A stretch of 64,000 nt of DNA from Daucus carota subsp. sativus. Taxonomy: Eukaryota; Streptophyta; Magnoliopsida; Apiales; Apiaceae. Positions 1 to 12,867 of this stretch are shown here, in pieces. The stretch's first letter is position 1. Each line of letters opens with the position of its first letter. The stretch spans positions 64,036,949-64,100,948 of the forward strand of contig NC_030383.2 in assembly GCF_001625215.2 (NCBI RefSeq). The letters run 5' to 3'. The position numbers and the translations under genes were made by a program. The notes below the pieces were generated by a model, which saw only the letters and a program-made list of their open reading frames with translations, was not told the DNA's origin and made no database searches.

Positions 1-593
1 AGTTGAATCGAGATCGAATAAGTTGATTCTCAGAATCTTTAGAATTTTGATAATTTTACGTGTAATATATGTGTGTAGTATCATGAACATGATTCCCCAC
101 CAGTCTTCTCCTGCCACACTGCAATCCCAAACTTATTGATGGTGATGATCAATCAGTTTATTTTGTTGTTGTCCTCTTCCACAAGTGTACTAATCACACA
201 AGGATAAGACACATTTTCCACAAAATATTTTATATTTTAGCAAAATGAAAAATAAATAATCCTCATGTGAAAAGTTAAATAATTTAGGCTAAATATAATG
301 ATACACGTGGAAAATCTTTCATGAGATTTTAGGACAAGTATTTGTTCGATGAGGATAATGACAGCATATAATTGCAAACGGTGATACTCGTCCGTAATTT
401 ATTATGTGCATGTATTTTGAGATTCTTATAAAATATTGTTTCATAATATTTTAATTTATTTTTAATAAAAATTTAAGCATTGAATTTTTATTCAGTAAAA
501 AAAATTAAAAAAATATTATAGCACATATTTTATAAGAGTCTCAGAATACGTGTTAACAACTAACGTTAAGAACCAGCTGGGACAAAGGAAGTA
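1..593. other. Intergenic AT-rich DNA
   Basis: I see no coding frame, RNA gene or structured repeat here. The stretch is AT-rich and ends at the left TA of the first MITE. Confidence 0.5.
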
Positions 594-850
594 CTCCCGT
601 CTCTTTTTACATGTCCGTTTTGAGTTTCGAGTAGTCAAATTGACCAATTTTCGGCTAAACATTACATATTATCTATTTATTATTTTTAAAATCTCAAAGT
701 TGCATATTAAAATAGACTAAATATACTTTTTTTATGATATAATTTTTATTATTCTTTCTTTTTAATTATATAATACATGTAAATTCCACTCAAAATATAA
801 TCAATTTGACCGGTCAAAAGTCAAAATGGACATGTAAAAGAGACGAGAGT
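594..850. mobile_element. Stowaway-like MITE
   Basis: About 257 bp, flanked by TA on both sides (592-593 and 851-852). The left end reads CTCCCGTCTCTTTTTACATG, and the right end is its near-perfect inverse for about 50 bp, including the GACC and TCAAATTGA blocks. The termini resemble the CTCCCTCCGTC signature of Tc1/mariner-derived Stowaway elements. There is no coding capacity. It lies about 270 bp upstream of the micropeptide gene. Confidence 0.75.
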
Positions 851-956
851 TATTTATTGGATGATGTTTATTTATGTAATTAATGTTAAATTCAACACAT
901 GAAAACCACAATATATTTATAACTTTCAAATTTTTATAGCACCAGAAAGGTCAAAC

Positions 957-1080
957 TGGGCTGAGACTATAGACCCAGTCCAAGATTAAAGTGAAAAAGG
1001 TAATGGGCCAGGTACATTTTAGATTTAAGGCCCAATAATGTATATAAATGATGCAGTGACAGATTGAAAGCTAGGGTTTG
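957..1080 (+). promoter_or_regulatory. Promoter with site II, TATA and telo-box motifs
   Basis: The motifs are TGGGCT at 957-962, TGGGCC at 1004-1009, GGCCCA (inverse site II) at 1029-1034, TATATAAA at 1041-1048 and CTAGGGTTTG (telo-box orientation) at about 1071-1080. In plants, site II plus telo-box is typical of growth-linked housekeeping genes such as those for translation and mitochondrial proteins. That role is inferred from motif knowledge. The ATG follows at 1124. Confidence 0.55.
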
Positions 1081-1123
1081 TAAATTGGGGGAGATTAGCA
1101 GCTGCAACTCATAAAGTAACAAG

Positions 1124-1195
1124 ATGATTTACGACGTGAATTCACCTCTTTTCCGATCATTTCTCAGCCAGAAGGGCGGCGCCTCTTCTGATAGG

Positions 1196-1239
<44 letters not shown>

Positions 1240-2260
1240 TTGTATACATGTGTGTTTATATCGTGTTTTAAATTATTTACTGGTGGATATGTAATTAAAA
1301 TATTCGATAGGTTCGATTGCAATTTTTGTTCCATAGACTATAATCACTCTATTGTTACTTGCAATACCTAGTTAAAAATGGAGTTGTCCTGTTTGCGTGG
1401 TGCTTTAAACTGTAGTTCAGGTATGTGATTAGGATTTTCAAGAAGCTGAGTGTGTAAAATTGTCCCTGGTTGTGCAACGATATTTATTCCTGTTATGTTA
1501 GAATATCAAAATGCATTTAGATTATAGTATTGCGGTTACAGTTTTTTTGGGTACTACACAATATGTATGGGGGGGGGGGGGTATCGTTCTTTAGTACTGT
1601 ACTATTAAACACAAGTGACTACATAATTTTGGCTAATTATTTATGGTTTGGGGTAATAATAGGCGTAGTTGAGTCGATAATAAATTATTTCTCAGACTGA
1701 AAGCTGGTTTTGTGATCAACTATACATGATTTTTAGTTCATGTAATATAAATTTATGGAACCGGAAAGAAATTTGAATCTGTTAGACTATTACATTAATG
1801 TGATCAATTGAATTGAACTGTTTTTTTTAAAATATATTTGACTAATTATTCGTTTCTTATGTGACTGCCATTACTGCCACCTTGTTTCTTCTTCTTGATA
1901 CAATTTCATACAGGTTGAATTAATATATAAAGTTTTATTTGTGTTCTATGATCACTGTAAAAAATTATGGTGCTGTTTTGTGTGTATTGTAAGATAGAAG
2001 TGTCTATCGGTGGCTACAGTTGTCGATTGAGATTTGGTTCATGATATTGTAGTAACATTTGGCTCTTGATGTTGCAGCCCCATTGGGCTGGACACCGTAA
2101 ATTTTTCTTTTGCCATGCATTTTCAAACATTCACATATTTTCTTAATTTGATTCTTACGAATTAGTTTTTTTTCTGTCCGACTCCAGGCAAATGGAGGAG
2201 CAAAAGCCAAAGGGACAGAAGCCAAAAGCAAATGAGAATAAGCCTGTGATGTCGGAATGA
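1124..2260 (+). CDS. Conserved 48-residue plant micropeptide
   Basis: Two exons, 1124-1197 and 2188-2260, with GT-AG splicing in phase 2 and a 990-bp intron, give a 48-residue product. The protein starts MIYDVNSPLFRSFLSQKG and has a polar, Lys/Gln/Pro-rich second half ending ENKPVMSE. No signal peptide or membrane segment is visible; the product is basic and hydrophilic. I recall near-identical small 'unknown' proteins in other plants, but I cannot name a function or symbol. Support comes from the close TATA and telo-box promoter, the strong start context (AACAAGATGAT), the exact splice phase and the family-like N-terminus. A CT microsatellite begins directly at the splice donor, which is odd. 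The gene could be missed by annotation because neither exon reaches 30 codons. Confidence 0.7.
1199..1235. repeat. (CT)n microsatellite
   Basis: A run of about 18 TC dinucleotides starting at the second base of the intron donor of the 48-residue gene. Such tracts vary in length between individuals. Confidence 0.9.
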
Positions 2261-3522
2261 GCGATCACTGTGTGTAGTTGCTGAAATGTTGCATGTCTTT
2301 TAGCGCTTTTAAAAGTGTTTGTAAGATGTCTATGTCAAGTCAAACGGGTTATGTAGAAACTTGAATGTCTATTATGTACCAACTTTAATTTGGCAATGTG
2401 ATATGTTATTGGAATAGACCTTTCCAAGTAATTAATGGATGTGGTTTTTTAAACTTAGCGTGATGTCTTATTAGTTAAACTGGCATTGTGATTGCTATAT
2501 ATATATGAAGCTTTGATAATGAGCTTGCTGCTGTTTTTGATTTTATGTTCAAGAGTCTTTGGAACTTCAGTGCTTTTTAATTCCTGCTTTAACCAAATCG
2601 ATTTAAGATCCTCGATGTTACCTGAGAAGTTATAATCGAGTATAGCCTTTAACAATGACAGGAGCTTTTAGATATCCCTGGAATTACAACTGCTTTAGAT
2701 GGAGATAATACATGATCACATTAGCATCCGTGGGGAGGAGCCTTGGTTTATGATTGCATCCTTGGCCTTTTAACTATGATAGCATCCATGGCAAGGGGGC
2801 TAAAGCGGAATCTTGCAAGTAGTTATTGTCTGGTGTAGTTATTACCTTGGTAGCTGTAGAGGACAATACTTTTTGACCAGAGAGAAGAACAAGAGGGAAC
2901 AATGGTACTCATGCTAGTTATACGATTGTGGATGTGGTCAATCTTCATTATTGAAGAGCAGCAACAGACACAAAGGGTCACAAAGTTGAGGGCAAAGAGA
3001 TCATGTAGTAAAGAGGGGTGGGGTTCATACATAATATCCACTCGAGTGGCCTCCCATGTTATCACTACCATCTTCAGTCACCTCCAGTATTTTCTCTTCT
3101 CTCTGAAAAAAATCAAGGTAAAAGACCACTCTTGAGAGGTAAAAGAAAAAGAAACCACCTATAGTTCTTTCTTGGAGGCTCCCTTTCCACACTCTTACCC
3201 AAATATCCTCTTCAACTGTTGCTTACAAAGTTTTTCTTTGTTAGTTTCTAATTTTTCGTTTAATTGATCAGATAGTATATCTTTCGCTTGGTTTGCCAAG
3301 AGTACTCGAATCTTATCAAAATGAGACGGGTGCATGACCGTGTTTAATTATTAAAAAAAATTGTTTCGGGAGAGTAGTGATCTAAACATGTCGAAGTTAT
3401 ACTTTGATAAACTCCAACTTGCTACTAGCATTATTTTGAAGGCCAAAATGAGCCAAAGCTCAACAAAGAACGTGGCACATTTGGCCATTTTAGCCACTAT
3501 TACATGATCCTCGAGTATTCTC
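2261..3522. other. 3' UTR and intergenic stretch
   Basis: This holds the 3' end of the micropeptide transcript and then non-coding DNA. Short open frames on both strands (for example 2902-3135) match no family I recognise and have no splice or start context. No repeat is obvious. Confidence 0.4.
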
Positions 3523-3530
3523 TATAAAAA
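3523..3530 (+). promoter_or_regulatory. TATA box
   Basis: TATAAAAA about 150 bp upstream of the ATG at 3675, with a CT-rich leader between them. Confidence 0.6.
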
Positions 3531-3674
3531 TACAATCATTTCTTGTCCTTTATTCACGGCGGTTTCACCTCAATCAGACATCTTTTACACTCTTCTTTTC
3601 CTCTCCACTCCATCACCATCTTCACATTTTCCATACCATCTTCTCTGTTTCACATTTTTTAAGCACATAACCAA

Positions 3675-4880
3675 ATGGCTGAGCTGTGCATGTCTTCTTC
3701 GACCACCTTTAAGCCTCAAGCCAGTCTTGTTTACGCTTACTTTACTCGCATTAGTAGCTTCATTCTCTCCCACCCTCTCTACTTCTCATACTTGATCTTC
3801 TTCTCGCCTTACGCGCTTAAAACTCTGTCATTCCTCTGGCCTCTCTTCATCACCACCTCTTTTATACTTCTAGTTCTTGTTCTCGGGCAAAGTAACTCTG
3901 CATTTCATGTAATTCGAGAAAATTTGAGTGAGAAATTTGGTTTTGACAGCCAGGAAGCCTGTCCTGACTTGGAGGAATGTGAAGCATATAAGATCGTGTT
4001 TGCGTTTGACACTCAGGTATCTGATATGGTTGAGCATTTGACTGGAGAAGAGTATTTGCTGCAATCTTTTGATGATAAAGAAGTAGTTTATGATTTAGTT
4101 GAACCAGCTAAGAGTAGTGATTCACAATTTGTGGAGGAGAAGAGATTACAGGACTTTTTCGATGTAGTGGATGACTTTGATGATAATGTGGTTGAGAAAA
4201 ATGTTGATCTGATTTGCACAAAGTCCATTGAAGTTGTTGCAGAAGATGTAGATGAGTCGAAATTGAGGAAAATAGATGATTCAGTGATTGTGAAGTCTGG
4301 TAAAGTTGTTGAAGAAAATGCAGATGAGGCAAAAGATGTCAATGTTATTGGTTGGAACAATGGAGGACACACTAGAAAGGTAAGGTCACTTGGCAAGCCA
4401 TTTTCCGCGGAAGGTATTATTGACAGTGGAGAGTACAATTCAAGTCTTGGAAGCTACGGATCCATGAGAAGGGAAAAGGAATGGAAGAGGACGTTAGCCT
4501 GCAAGCTTTTTGAGGAACGGCATAATGCAGTGGTGGAGGGGGATGAGAGGATTGATGCGCTTTGGGAGAGGCATGAATCCGATGAGTTGAGCAAGTCTAT
4601 GAGAATGGCCAGTGAAACTAACAAGAAGAGTGTGAAGAAGTCGTCTATAATGAGCTTTTACGGGGATGTTGAAGAAGAAGAAGAAGAAGAAGGTGATGAT
4701 GATAATGAGGAGTTTGAGATTACAAAGGCGCAGCTATGTTGCTTACAGGCCTTCAAGTTTTCTGCTGGCAAGATGAACTTGGGGATGAGAAGGCCTAATC
4801 TTGTCAAGTTTTCGAAGGCCTTGAAGGGGTTTGGCTGGCTTCATTCTGCCAAAAGGCATGGAAGGAAGGAGAAAGCTTAA
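3675..4880 (+). CDS. Plant-specific membrane-anchored acidic protein, 401 aa
   Basis: Intronless gene of 401 residues. The N-terminus (about residues 30-71) holds a hydrophobic region that looks like one re-entrant or short segment plus one clear transmembrane helix near 54-71. A long acidic, low-complexity middle follows. The conserved-looking C-terminal third has KEWKRTLACKLFEERHN near residue 270, an E/D run near 331-347, and a basic end containing QLCCLQAFKFSAGKMNLG, RRPNLVKFSKALKGFGWL and HGRKEK. The C-terminal block resembles a plant family that some databases label 'ribosomal protein L34e superfamily', a name with little functional content. No enzyme motif is visible. A TATA box and CT-rich leader precede the chosen ATG. 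A (GAA)n run at 4671-4692 encodes the Glu tract. The function is unknown; anchoring in a membrane is inferred. Confidence 0.85.
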   Translation: MAELCMSSSTTFKPQASLVYAYFTRISSFILSHPLYFSYLIFFSPYALKTLSFLWPLFITTSFILLVLVLGQSNSAFHVIRENLSEKFGFDSQEACPDLEECEAYKIVFAFDTQVSDMVEHLTGEEYLLQSFDDKEVVYDLVEPAKSSDSQFVEEKRLQDFFDVVDDFDDNVVEKNVDLICTKSIEVVAEDVDESKLRKIDDSVIVKSGKVVEENADEAKDVNVIGWNNGGHTRKVRSLGKPFSAEGIIDSGEYNSSLGSYGSMRREKEWKRTLACKLFEERHNAVVEGDERIDALWERHESDELSKSMRMASETNKKSVKKSSIMSFYGDVEEEEEEEGDDDNEEFEITKAQLCCLQAFKFSAGKMNLGMRRPNLVKFSKALKGFGWLHSAKRHGRKEKA

Positions 4881-4964
4881 GTGTGACTAATACTAGTTTG
4901 TTTTTTCAGTCAAGCTTCATGTAAAACTTTTCATGTGTTTCGAATATCTATTATATCTGCATAT

Positions 4965-5325
4965 AAACTTCTGCTTTCCTTTGCTTGGTTTGAAGATTTC
5001 TCTTTATGATATACATACCGAGTACTCATATTCAAGATCATATTTTGTTTGGATTTAAGTTTTTCTCAGGACTCTGAAGGTCATGGGTTGACGACGTGTT
5101 AACTGGCCAACTATTTTTGAACCGTTGGATGAATATCCAACGACCAAAATTATAACAAAATTTTAACACATCTGGCTCTGGACCAGGAACCTAAACTTCT
5201 GCTTTCCTTTGCTTGGTTTGAAGATATTCTGTCTATGATATACATACGAGTACTCATGTTCAAGTTCAAGATCATATTTTGTTAAGATTGAAGTTTTCCC
5301 CAAGACTTTGAAGGATCATATTTTC
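4965..5325. repeat. Direct duplication downstream of the 401-aa gene
   Basis: A block of about 120-130 bp starting AAACTTCTGCTTTCC at 4965 recurs from 5193 with the same order of motifs (GCTTGGTTTGAAGAT, GATATACATAC, GAGTACTCAT, GATCATATTTTGTT). The copies are separated by about 100 bp of unrelated sequence and have diverged by small indels. Confidence 0.8.
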
Positions 5326-5827
5326 CTACTAGATTCTAATGATCAACTTATAAAACAGTTTTATACGATACATGTATCATAATTTCGAACAGGATATAAG
5401 CAGAGCCGAATATAAGCAGAATGCCAAGACATCAGATAGTCCTGATATGATCGATTAACTATCGTATTAGCACCAAAAAAGCCAACATGCAAATACATGG
5501 GAAAGAAAAAACAACAGAAGAAATTAAAGTAGCTAAACAAAACGTAGTATCAGAAGTTCAGTATGCTCCTACATGAGAATCTTAATCTTTCTATCGACCT
5601 ATCTGTCTAGTACCAACCTTTATGAAAAGAATGCACCATGAGCAGATTAATACCCTACAGAAAATTCCACAATGCGTTCTTACAAAGAATCGTAAGTTCC
5701 TCACCAAATTGACATCCAACCAAACTCATCTATTTTTGTCTTGTTGGCTGGTCCCCAACATTTTCAAACTACAAAACTGAAAAAGGGTAACTAAAATTTC
5801 CGTGAACAAAATCTATTCTTGATTTCC

Positions 5828-8800
5828 TCAGGCAGAAGCAGGTACTCTAGGTGCCAAATTTTTGGCCGCTCCAGAACCAGACAGCCCACCACCACGGGTT
5901 ACACGACCACCATTGGCTGAATTTTCGGTCCTCTGAAATCCATCTCCACCGCCACGGTTTGATGAACCGCCCCGATTGTTTCCTCGATTATTACTGAACT
6001 CACTCCGGCCACTGAATTCTGCTCGGTTGTATCCCCTGCCACCACCATAATTACCGCGTCCTCTCATTCCCTCGTTCCGAAATCCAGCTTCATTCCTAAA
6101 TCCGACTCCCCTACCAGCTGGGAACCTTCCACGGTTGGTCACTGCAAAAATATGAGTAGCTTAATAAGAATTCAACACAAAATTAGGAAATAATAACTAC
6201 AATCAACCCAATACCGATGGTGCTATTGCAATTCAAGCCTTTAGCAATTATGCCAACAAAATAGGTGAGGTAGTTTTAACTCAGGCAACCAGCTATTATA
6301 TTAGCCACTTAAGGTCTAGAAAGAGCAACATCAGATTTTACTTGGCAAATGATTTTTCCAAGTTAAGACGAAATGAAGTACAAACCCTATGGCGTAATTA
6401 ACTAGAGACTCTAGAAGCAATGTTAACAGGTTTTATTTAACAAAGTATTTCACTAATCAAATTTGCCTAAAAGCAACTCAAATTTTGCGAAACTATGTTG
6501 TTATCCTCTAAAACTTGACCCCTTATTCTCTCTTAATTGTAATTCCAGCCTGTGGTACGGACAAAATAACATAATTCCACTTGTTAGTTGGTTACATGAC
6601 AAAAGAAAAACATACCTCTCGAATTAGTCGACCTCTTCTCTTCAATAACCGCTGGGCGCCCGCCCAGTGTAATTGGTGAAGCCTAAGTATATTAAAATAA
6701 ATTAAGGACATAAAGATTTAGAAGAAAAAAAAGGATTTCATTCAAGAAAAAGTAGTGCTTTGTCATTCTCTGACTGAAAATATATGCAAGGAACGTAGAA
6801 ATGTCCCTGGAATCATTTGACGTGCTCCACTGAGGGTAGTACATCTTCTACACATTAAACAAGGACAGTGCAAATATAACTTTTAAAGACTAATCTTCAA
6901 AGCTCACATATCCATTGATGATTGTAATTGTGATGATCAGATTTACTACTCGAATAATAAATTTCATGGATAGACTTTCACATGTATACCATATATGGGA
7001 TTGCATCTGTTACTTGAGTGACATATTATGCTAGATGACCAATGTTTCTTCTATCTTGCTAGTTACAATAAATTCCTAGACATTGCCATTTTCGGTGCAC
7101 AATGCTATATGGCAGTACCTCTATAACACAGAGATACCACGAAGAGGTAAACACAGTGATATTGCAGTTAGGGCATCTCCAGAGATTAGCTATATGATGC
7201 CCTAAACTAAAATTTTGAGGAATATACTTCAAAAATTTACTCCAACAAAGTCCTAGTCATTTCCTTAACATTTAGGATCCACTTCTCATCCCTCATAAAT
7301 AGATAATGGCTAACCATTTCTCACTTCCCACATTTTTACATTCTTTTGGGTGTTGGTCCACAACAATCGATTATTGGTAACATATGTCCAACGACGACAG
7401 AAAAATGGGTCGGTTTTCCGCTGGATGACACTGTAGTGCCCATGTATAGGCATCAAAAACTTAGGTTTAATCCATCCATATGCCCTCACATACAATTGTC
7501 AGGACCCAGACCCCTATCTTTTTGCTAATAAATTTTGAATGTAACATTTTAATAATAATAATAATAATAATAGTAAACACAAATAGGGATTATTGTTGGA
7601 GTTGTCATTCAATATAGTGTCCTCACTTTTTAGAAATTGAATTGTTTATAATATAATTAGGGAACCTCACGAGGACACTGTTGGAGATGCTCTCAAGTAC
7701 TTAGAGCATTATGTATTCCCTTTTCGATGTATCAAGAAGGTAAACACTCTTTACCTTAACTGCATTATGTACGGCACTTTCCTCCTCAAATTCCACAAAT
7801 CCAAAACAGAAACCTTGCTGCCATGATACAACATACATGTTAACAATTATAAGTTCGGTGTATCTTACAATGAGGCAAATGGGTAAGTTGATGCATACCT
7901 TGCTCCTAACTTGAATGCCACCATTCTTTATGGCACCAAATTTTTTAAACTCATCCTCAAGAAGCGCAGGTGTTGCATCGTAAGGAAGACCCTTTATGTA
8001 GATTGAGTAGCCCTCAGCTGCCAAAAAGTAAAAGAAATATAGATGCAGTCAGAAGCTGAACATTAACAGTTTGAGAAAATAGGCCTACATGCGTACATGA
8101 AAATAAATTGTTTTACCTTCACCATCTTGGCTCTTCCCACTTTCAGGAGCAGCACCTGATACTTCAGCCGATGAGACTGTCGGCGGAGCATGGTTGACCT
8201 TTTTCTCTTGACTCTTCGATGGAGTTTTACGTGAGGCAGGTGGTGGAGATGAGAAAGGGAGAGAATTAACCTTTAGATCCTTCACCTAAAAATACAACAA
8301 ATGTTAACATTCTTGTTATATAACCATCTTCAGAAGTAAACAATCAAACATGAGGTAACCAATTAAGCCTTTTTTATGTTATAAACGGAAGAACAATTGA
8401 GTTAAACAATCATGTGATACAACGTCATAATCTTTGTTTAAGCAAACCATGCTACGCTAGTTTTTGACAACTTACAATCGAAGCATAAGACTTCTTTGGT
8501 GCTTCTTCAGTTTTGACATTAGCTTCAACAACCATCTGTGAATCATCAGGTACAGCATTAACAACCTCAGCCACTGGCTCTTCTTCTTGTTCTTCTGTAG
8601 CTTCAACAATTTTCCCATTCTCGAAGGGACTGTGAACTTCCCCATTAGCTTCCTCGGCCACCCCATTGGTCTGCTCAGTAATATGATCATCTTCTACTGG
8701 AGCAGCTTCTGTAACCACTAGAGAAAACAACAAAGATTCAGATAGGTGGTGCAATCAGGTCTCGAAACCTCAAAAATCTATGATAATCAGCTACCTTGTT

Positions 8801-10744
8801 CTTGTTCAGCAGTAACAGGAATCTCAACTTCCACAGAAAAAGCCTGGGTCTTGCTTTCCGCTATGCTGACCTTGTCCACATATTGAAACATGTCATTGAG
8901 CACGAAGTAGCCACCTCTATCTTGTGGAGCAAGGAAAAAGGATTGAGTGAAATTCCGCTCTATGTTGTCCTTTCCAGTCATATACCCAGTTACGAGCACA
9001 TGGACTCCTGAGGAAAGTGACTCTTGGGCATCAACGGACTTAATCTCTGCCTTATAATCATCATAATGAAGAGAAAGAACTTTCTCATTTATGGCCTGTG
9101 TATAAGATCAACCAAGGTAGCAGAGTCAAAACATAAAAAATAGAAGGGAACAACATTGCACATATTATTTTAAATTTAAAGCCCACAAAAACAATAGGTA
9201 CAAGCTTTACACATGTAAAAAATAAGATCCTCATCTTTGAAAAATACTAAAACAATGCCGAAAATTCAAAGTCAGAATCTGGGCTTATAAGTCTCCAACA
9301 AAACTACAATGGAATCGGATAAATTAATAAATCATGATCCACGCAACATTTAATATCTTTACACATCAATATTAACTTCAATCACGTTCACGAAAGAGAT
9401 CATAATTACCGTCATAGTTGTTGTAATACTTGTGCTTCCATCCTCCTCAGGACGACCAAGTTGGCTGATATCTTGGTAAAATCGATGCACAAGCGACGGT
9501 GAATGATGCAATATTTTGTAATATTGTGCAACAAACGCATTGCCAACCTACCAATAACAAAAACAAATCAAACCCCGACATTTAAAAAAAAACAAAAGAA
9601 AAGAAAAACAGCAGAACTAACATACAAACAAACAAAAAAGACTCAATCAGTCGATCTTTAAACTGGAAGAAGTCAAAAAATACCAATTAAAATAGAAGAC
9701 TCGATATTGAAACTATAAAAAAGCTAAAAAGTTGTACTAGCATACAACTAAGCAAAAGAGACTCAATCTGGAAACTATAAAAACATAAAGAACTATACCG
9801 TCACACCTGTAAAACCATAATAAACTATAGACCGCCGTACAAATTGACAAAAAAGTTTTAATTCAGAAACAGAAAGTATGCCGTCATACAAAGAAGAAAT
9901 GATGACTCCATATTGGAACTAAAGAAACACAAAAAAGCAATGCTAGCACACAAAATTAAAGAAAGCTTGAAACCAGAAATACATTAAACAGAGCGCCAAC
10001 ACAAATTAACAAAAAGGAGTCGATCTTTAAACAGAATAACATGACAGAAGCATACCAACATACAATTAAGAAAAATACTCAACACGAGCACACACACACA
10101 CACACACACAAATGCCAGCACACATAGCAATAAAGAATCCCTCTTGAAACTAAGAAAACATTAAAAAAGTAGTATTAGCATACAAATAAAAGAAAAAGAA
10201 TAAATCTTGAAGCTCAAAAAACACAAACAAGTGAACCATCATACAAGTTACAAAAATACTCAATCTCAAAACTAAAGAAACACAAAGAAGTAAACCATCA
10301 TACAATTAACAAAAAAACTCAACCTTGAAACAGTAAAAAAAATAAAGAACTATACCATTGTGCAAATTAACACGAAAGACAAAATCTTGAAACAATAAAA
10401 CCATTAAAAAAAAACTATATCAATATACCATAAAATCATACAAATTAACAAAAAAGATTTAATATTGAAACTATAAATATATAAAAAAACATACCATTAT
10501 ACAAATCAACAAAAAAAGGACTCAAATCTTGAACCTACAGAAAGACATAAAGCAATACCTTTATACAAATTAACAAAAAGACTCAATCTTGAACCTAAAG
10601 AAACACACAAAAAGCAATAGCAACAAACGATATAACAAAAAAGATTCAATCTTTACACTAAAACAACAATCAAGAACCACTTACCGTTTGGGCTGGTGGT
10701 GGCGCAACCACCTCCGCCGCCCCAGCCTCCGTCGCCGCCGCCAT
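5828..10744 (-). CDS. G3BP-like stress-granule RNA-binding protein (NTF2-RRM-RGG)
   Basis: Nine coding exons on the minus strand: 10744-10685, 9547-9410, 9095-8795, 8717-8476, 8285-8117, 8017-7899, 7817-7755, 6682-6616 and 6141-5828. They total 1473 nt (490 aa), and all junctions are GT-AG and in phase. Residues 20-141 form an NTF2-like domain (VGNAFVAQYY... to LNDMFQYVD). An acidic linker follows, then an RRM at about 307-381 with RNP2-like IYIKGL and RNP1-like GFCFGFVEF. The tail (387-490) is rich in RGG/RG/NRG repeats. This architecture is that of G3BP / NTF2-RRM proteins, which act in stress-granule assembly and mRNA binding. Length is usual for plant members. The start MAAATEAGAAEV is in good context, and a UTR intron (10857-10756) precedes it. 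Introns hold a tandem-repeat array (intron 1) and a MITE (intron 7). Confidence 0.93.
7171..7692. mobile_element. MITE in G3BP intron 7 (family 1, copy 1)
   Basis: The left end is GGGCATCTCCAGAGATTAGC and the right end contains TTGGAGATGCTC, which is inverse to it. The flanking triplets are TTA and TCA. The left subterminal block (GAGATTAGCTATATGATG, then CCTAAACTA and TTGAGGA) is shared with the element at 43684-44056. It is non-coding. The superfamily could be PIF/Harbinger or hAT and is unresolved. Confidence 0.65.
9567..10670. repeat. Degenerate ~62-bp tandem array filling G3BP intron 1
   Basis: About 17 diverged units with the consensus theme ACAAATTAACAAAAA-GACTCAATCTTGAAAC, an A-rich part, then AAGCAATACC(A/G)TCAT. 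Neighbouring units run about 60-65 bp. The array occupies nearly the whole intron between coding exons 1 and 2. Many units share the ACTCAATCTTGAA core. A (CA)n run sits inside it at 10089-10110. Confidence 0.75.
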
Positions 10745-10755
10745 CACTGATTGAT

Positions 10756-10857
10756 CTGTAAGAAACTAATCAAAAACCCCACCATAACACACACGCAGAA
10801 ACAACACTCAAAATTGTTAAAACACAAGGATCTAATTAAAGAAAGATGGATCATACC
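10756..10857 (-). other. 5' UTR intron of the G3BP-like gene
   Basis: On the minus strand, a donor CTCAG|GTATGAT ends the leader exon at 10858, and an acceptor TTACAG at about 10756 opens the exon carrying the ATG ten bases later. The leader itself contains a GA-rich and telo-box-like segment. Confidence 0.6.
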
Positions 10858-11024
10858 TGAGAGAGCTGAGAGAAGTGGGAGAGATTGAAGCTTTCTTGAT
10901 TTGGGTTACTCTCTCTCTAGAATCTAGGGTTTTGCAGCGAGAGAGAGGGGGCTTGTGGATCTTGAAAACTGGGGGTGTGTGGAAGGTGATTGTGTAAGTA
11001 TAATTTACTTTTGACTGATGTGTG

Positions 11025-11034
11025 TTTATATATA
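11025..11034 (-). promoter_or_regulatory. TATA box of the G3BP-like gene
   Basis: TATATATAAA on the minus strand. An AACCCTAGATTCTAG-type (telo-box-containing) and GAGA-rich leader lies downstream around 10900-10945. Confidence 0.55.
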
Positions 11035-11039
11035 GATGC

Positions 11040-12860
11040 TCTGTCTCTGTGTCTATTGTTTCCTGTACAGAATAGGTATTTGTGTTGAATTCGCATTTTG
11101 TTGAAAATACAGATAAAAATATAATTAACGTTATTAAATATTTTTATATTATTATAAATTAATACAGTATAAAAAAGCCATCAAAATGTTACGACATAAA
11201 GTGAATCCATGATTCATGACATAAATATTTGATTCTATTTGTTTGTTACTTGTAACTATAAGTGAATCAAATTTCACTAGGAATATGAAAAAGTATTTGG
11301 ACAACGAATATTATTTTTGTCATGAATGTTATTAGTTTTTGGAATAATGAATGTTATAAGTTGATTACATACTTGTGCAGTATAATAGTTTTTAAATTTC
11401 AAATTTTTAATAGGTAAAGTGTCATATTTTGAATAAATTAATATTATTGGTTAACATGAAGGTGAATATTTGAACTTCATCATTTAAAGAAATGTATCAT
11501 AATAAATTATTGAAGGTGGCAGGTGTTTTTTTATGATCCATTGTGATTAACTATTTATGAAATGGCTTTTCACTTAAGCACATCAAAAAATAAAAATTTA
11601 TAGAGATGCCAAAAAGAATTTGCTAAATAAAAATATAATTTTTGTATTTAACATTCAAGAACCTCGACTTGAATTAAATGAGCCAACAAAGTATTTTTTA
11701 TTTTTGTCATTAAACTTTCATGATAATCAATTATATCAAAATACAATATTGAAATGAGATTATTTTTTTCATAGATTAAAATCTTTCGTCTAATAAAAGG
11801 CATGAATAGATCTCTCACAAAAGTTTAGATAAAAAAATCTTAATGTCTAAAAATAATGTTCGAAAGAAAAAAAATTTGTGAATTAAGAAATGAAAAGAGG
11901 AATTTTATCCAGAAAATCTACCGACTAATCAAAGATAATGCAGAGATGATCCCAAAAATTTAGATAATAAAATATTAATGACTAAAACGAAAACTTAGTT
12001 AAAAAACACAAGATCCGCATAAAAAAATAAAATAAAATGGAAACAAAAAAAGGAAGGGCCGAAACAAAATTATTTAAATGACACAATCGCTAATTATTTA
12101 TAAGATAAAATCGTCATATACGATCAAAATATCATGAACTATGACATTCATTCGAAAAGAACATGATATTTTAAATGATACACAAAGACATTGATACAAT
12201 TTGAAACATGTCAATTATTCATGAATATATTAGTTAATAATATTTTAAATTTTAGATTATAGAATGCAATTGTTGTAGGATGACGTCCCAAATCATATAC
12301 CCTAATATCTAAAATTTATATTAGATTGTTCCTAGCTTGCTTGACTGTGGAGGCTCGACTTTTATATATACATATGTGATAATAATATTTAAATAAAATT
12401 TTAAATGTAAAAATGTGAAATAAGAATTATAATACAAAATCACTCACAAACACCCACTAACATTATGCCCACTTACATACACAGCTATTTGTCGATGTCC
12501 CGAAGCTTAGCTTATTTGTCGATGGAACTAGCAAGTATATGTATACAATCTACTGATTTTTTAAGCGATGTAACAGCCTTTGTCATTGCAAAATTTAAGA
12601 TAAGCAATTTTCGATAGAGAAGGCTATAATAATAAGTCGATTATGAAGTAGAGTAAAAATAACACAAAATTCAAAATCAAAGTAGCTGACTACTATATGT
12701 TAAGTTCCATTAAACCAAATGGATCATACAGCAAGAATACAGAACAAATTGATTAAACAACAAAATGAAAGCATCTAGTTCTTGGCACTTTACAAAATTG
12801 TAAAGACAATCAAAAATCTGTAATCTAATTGTTACACATTTAATACTGTTGTAAATAACA
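11040..12860. other. AT-rich intergenic stretch
   Basis: I find no coding frame, recognisable element or RNA gene. The DNA is strongly AT-rich between two genes on the minus strand; the right end holds the 3' UTR of the ERD2-like gene. Confidence 0.4.
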
Positions 12861-12867
12861 AATTATA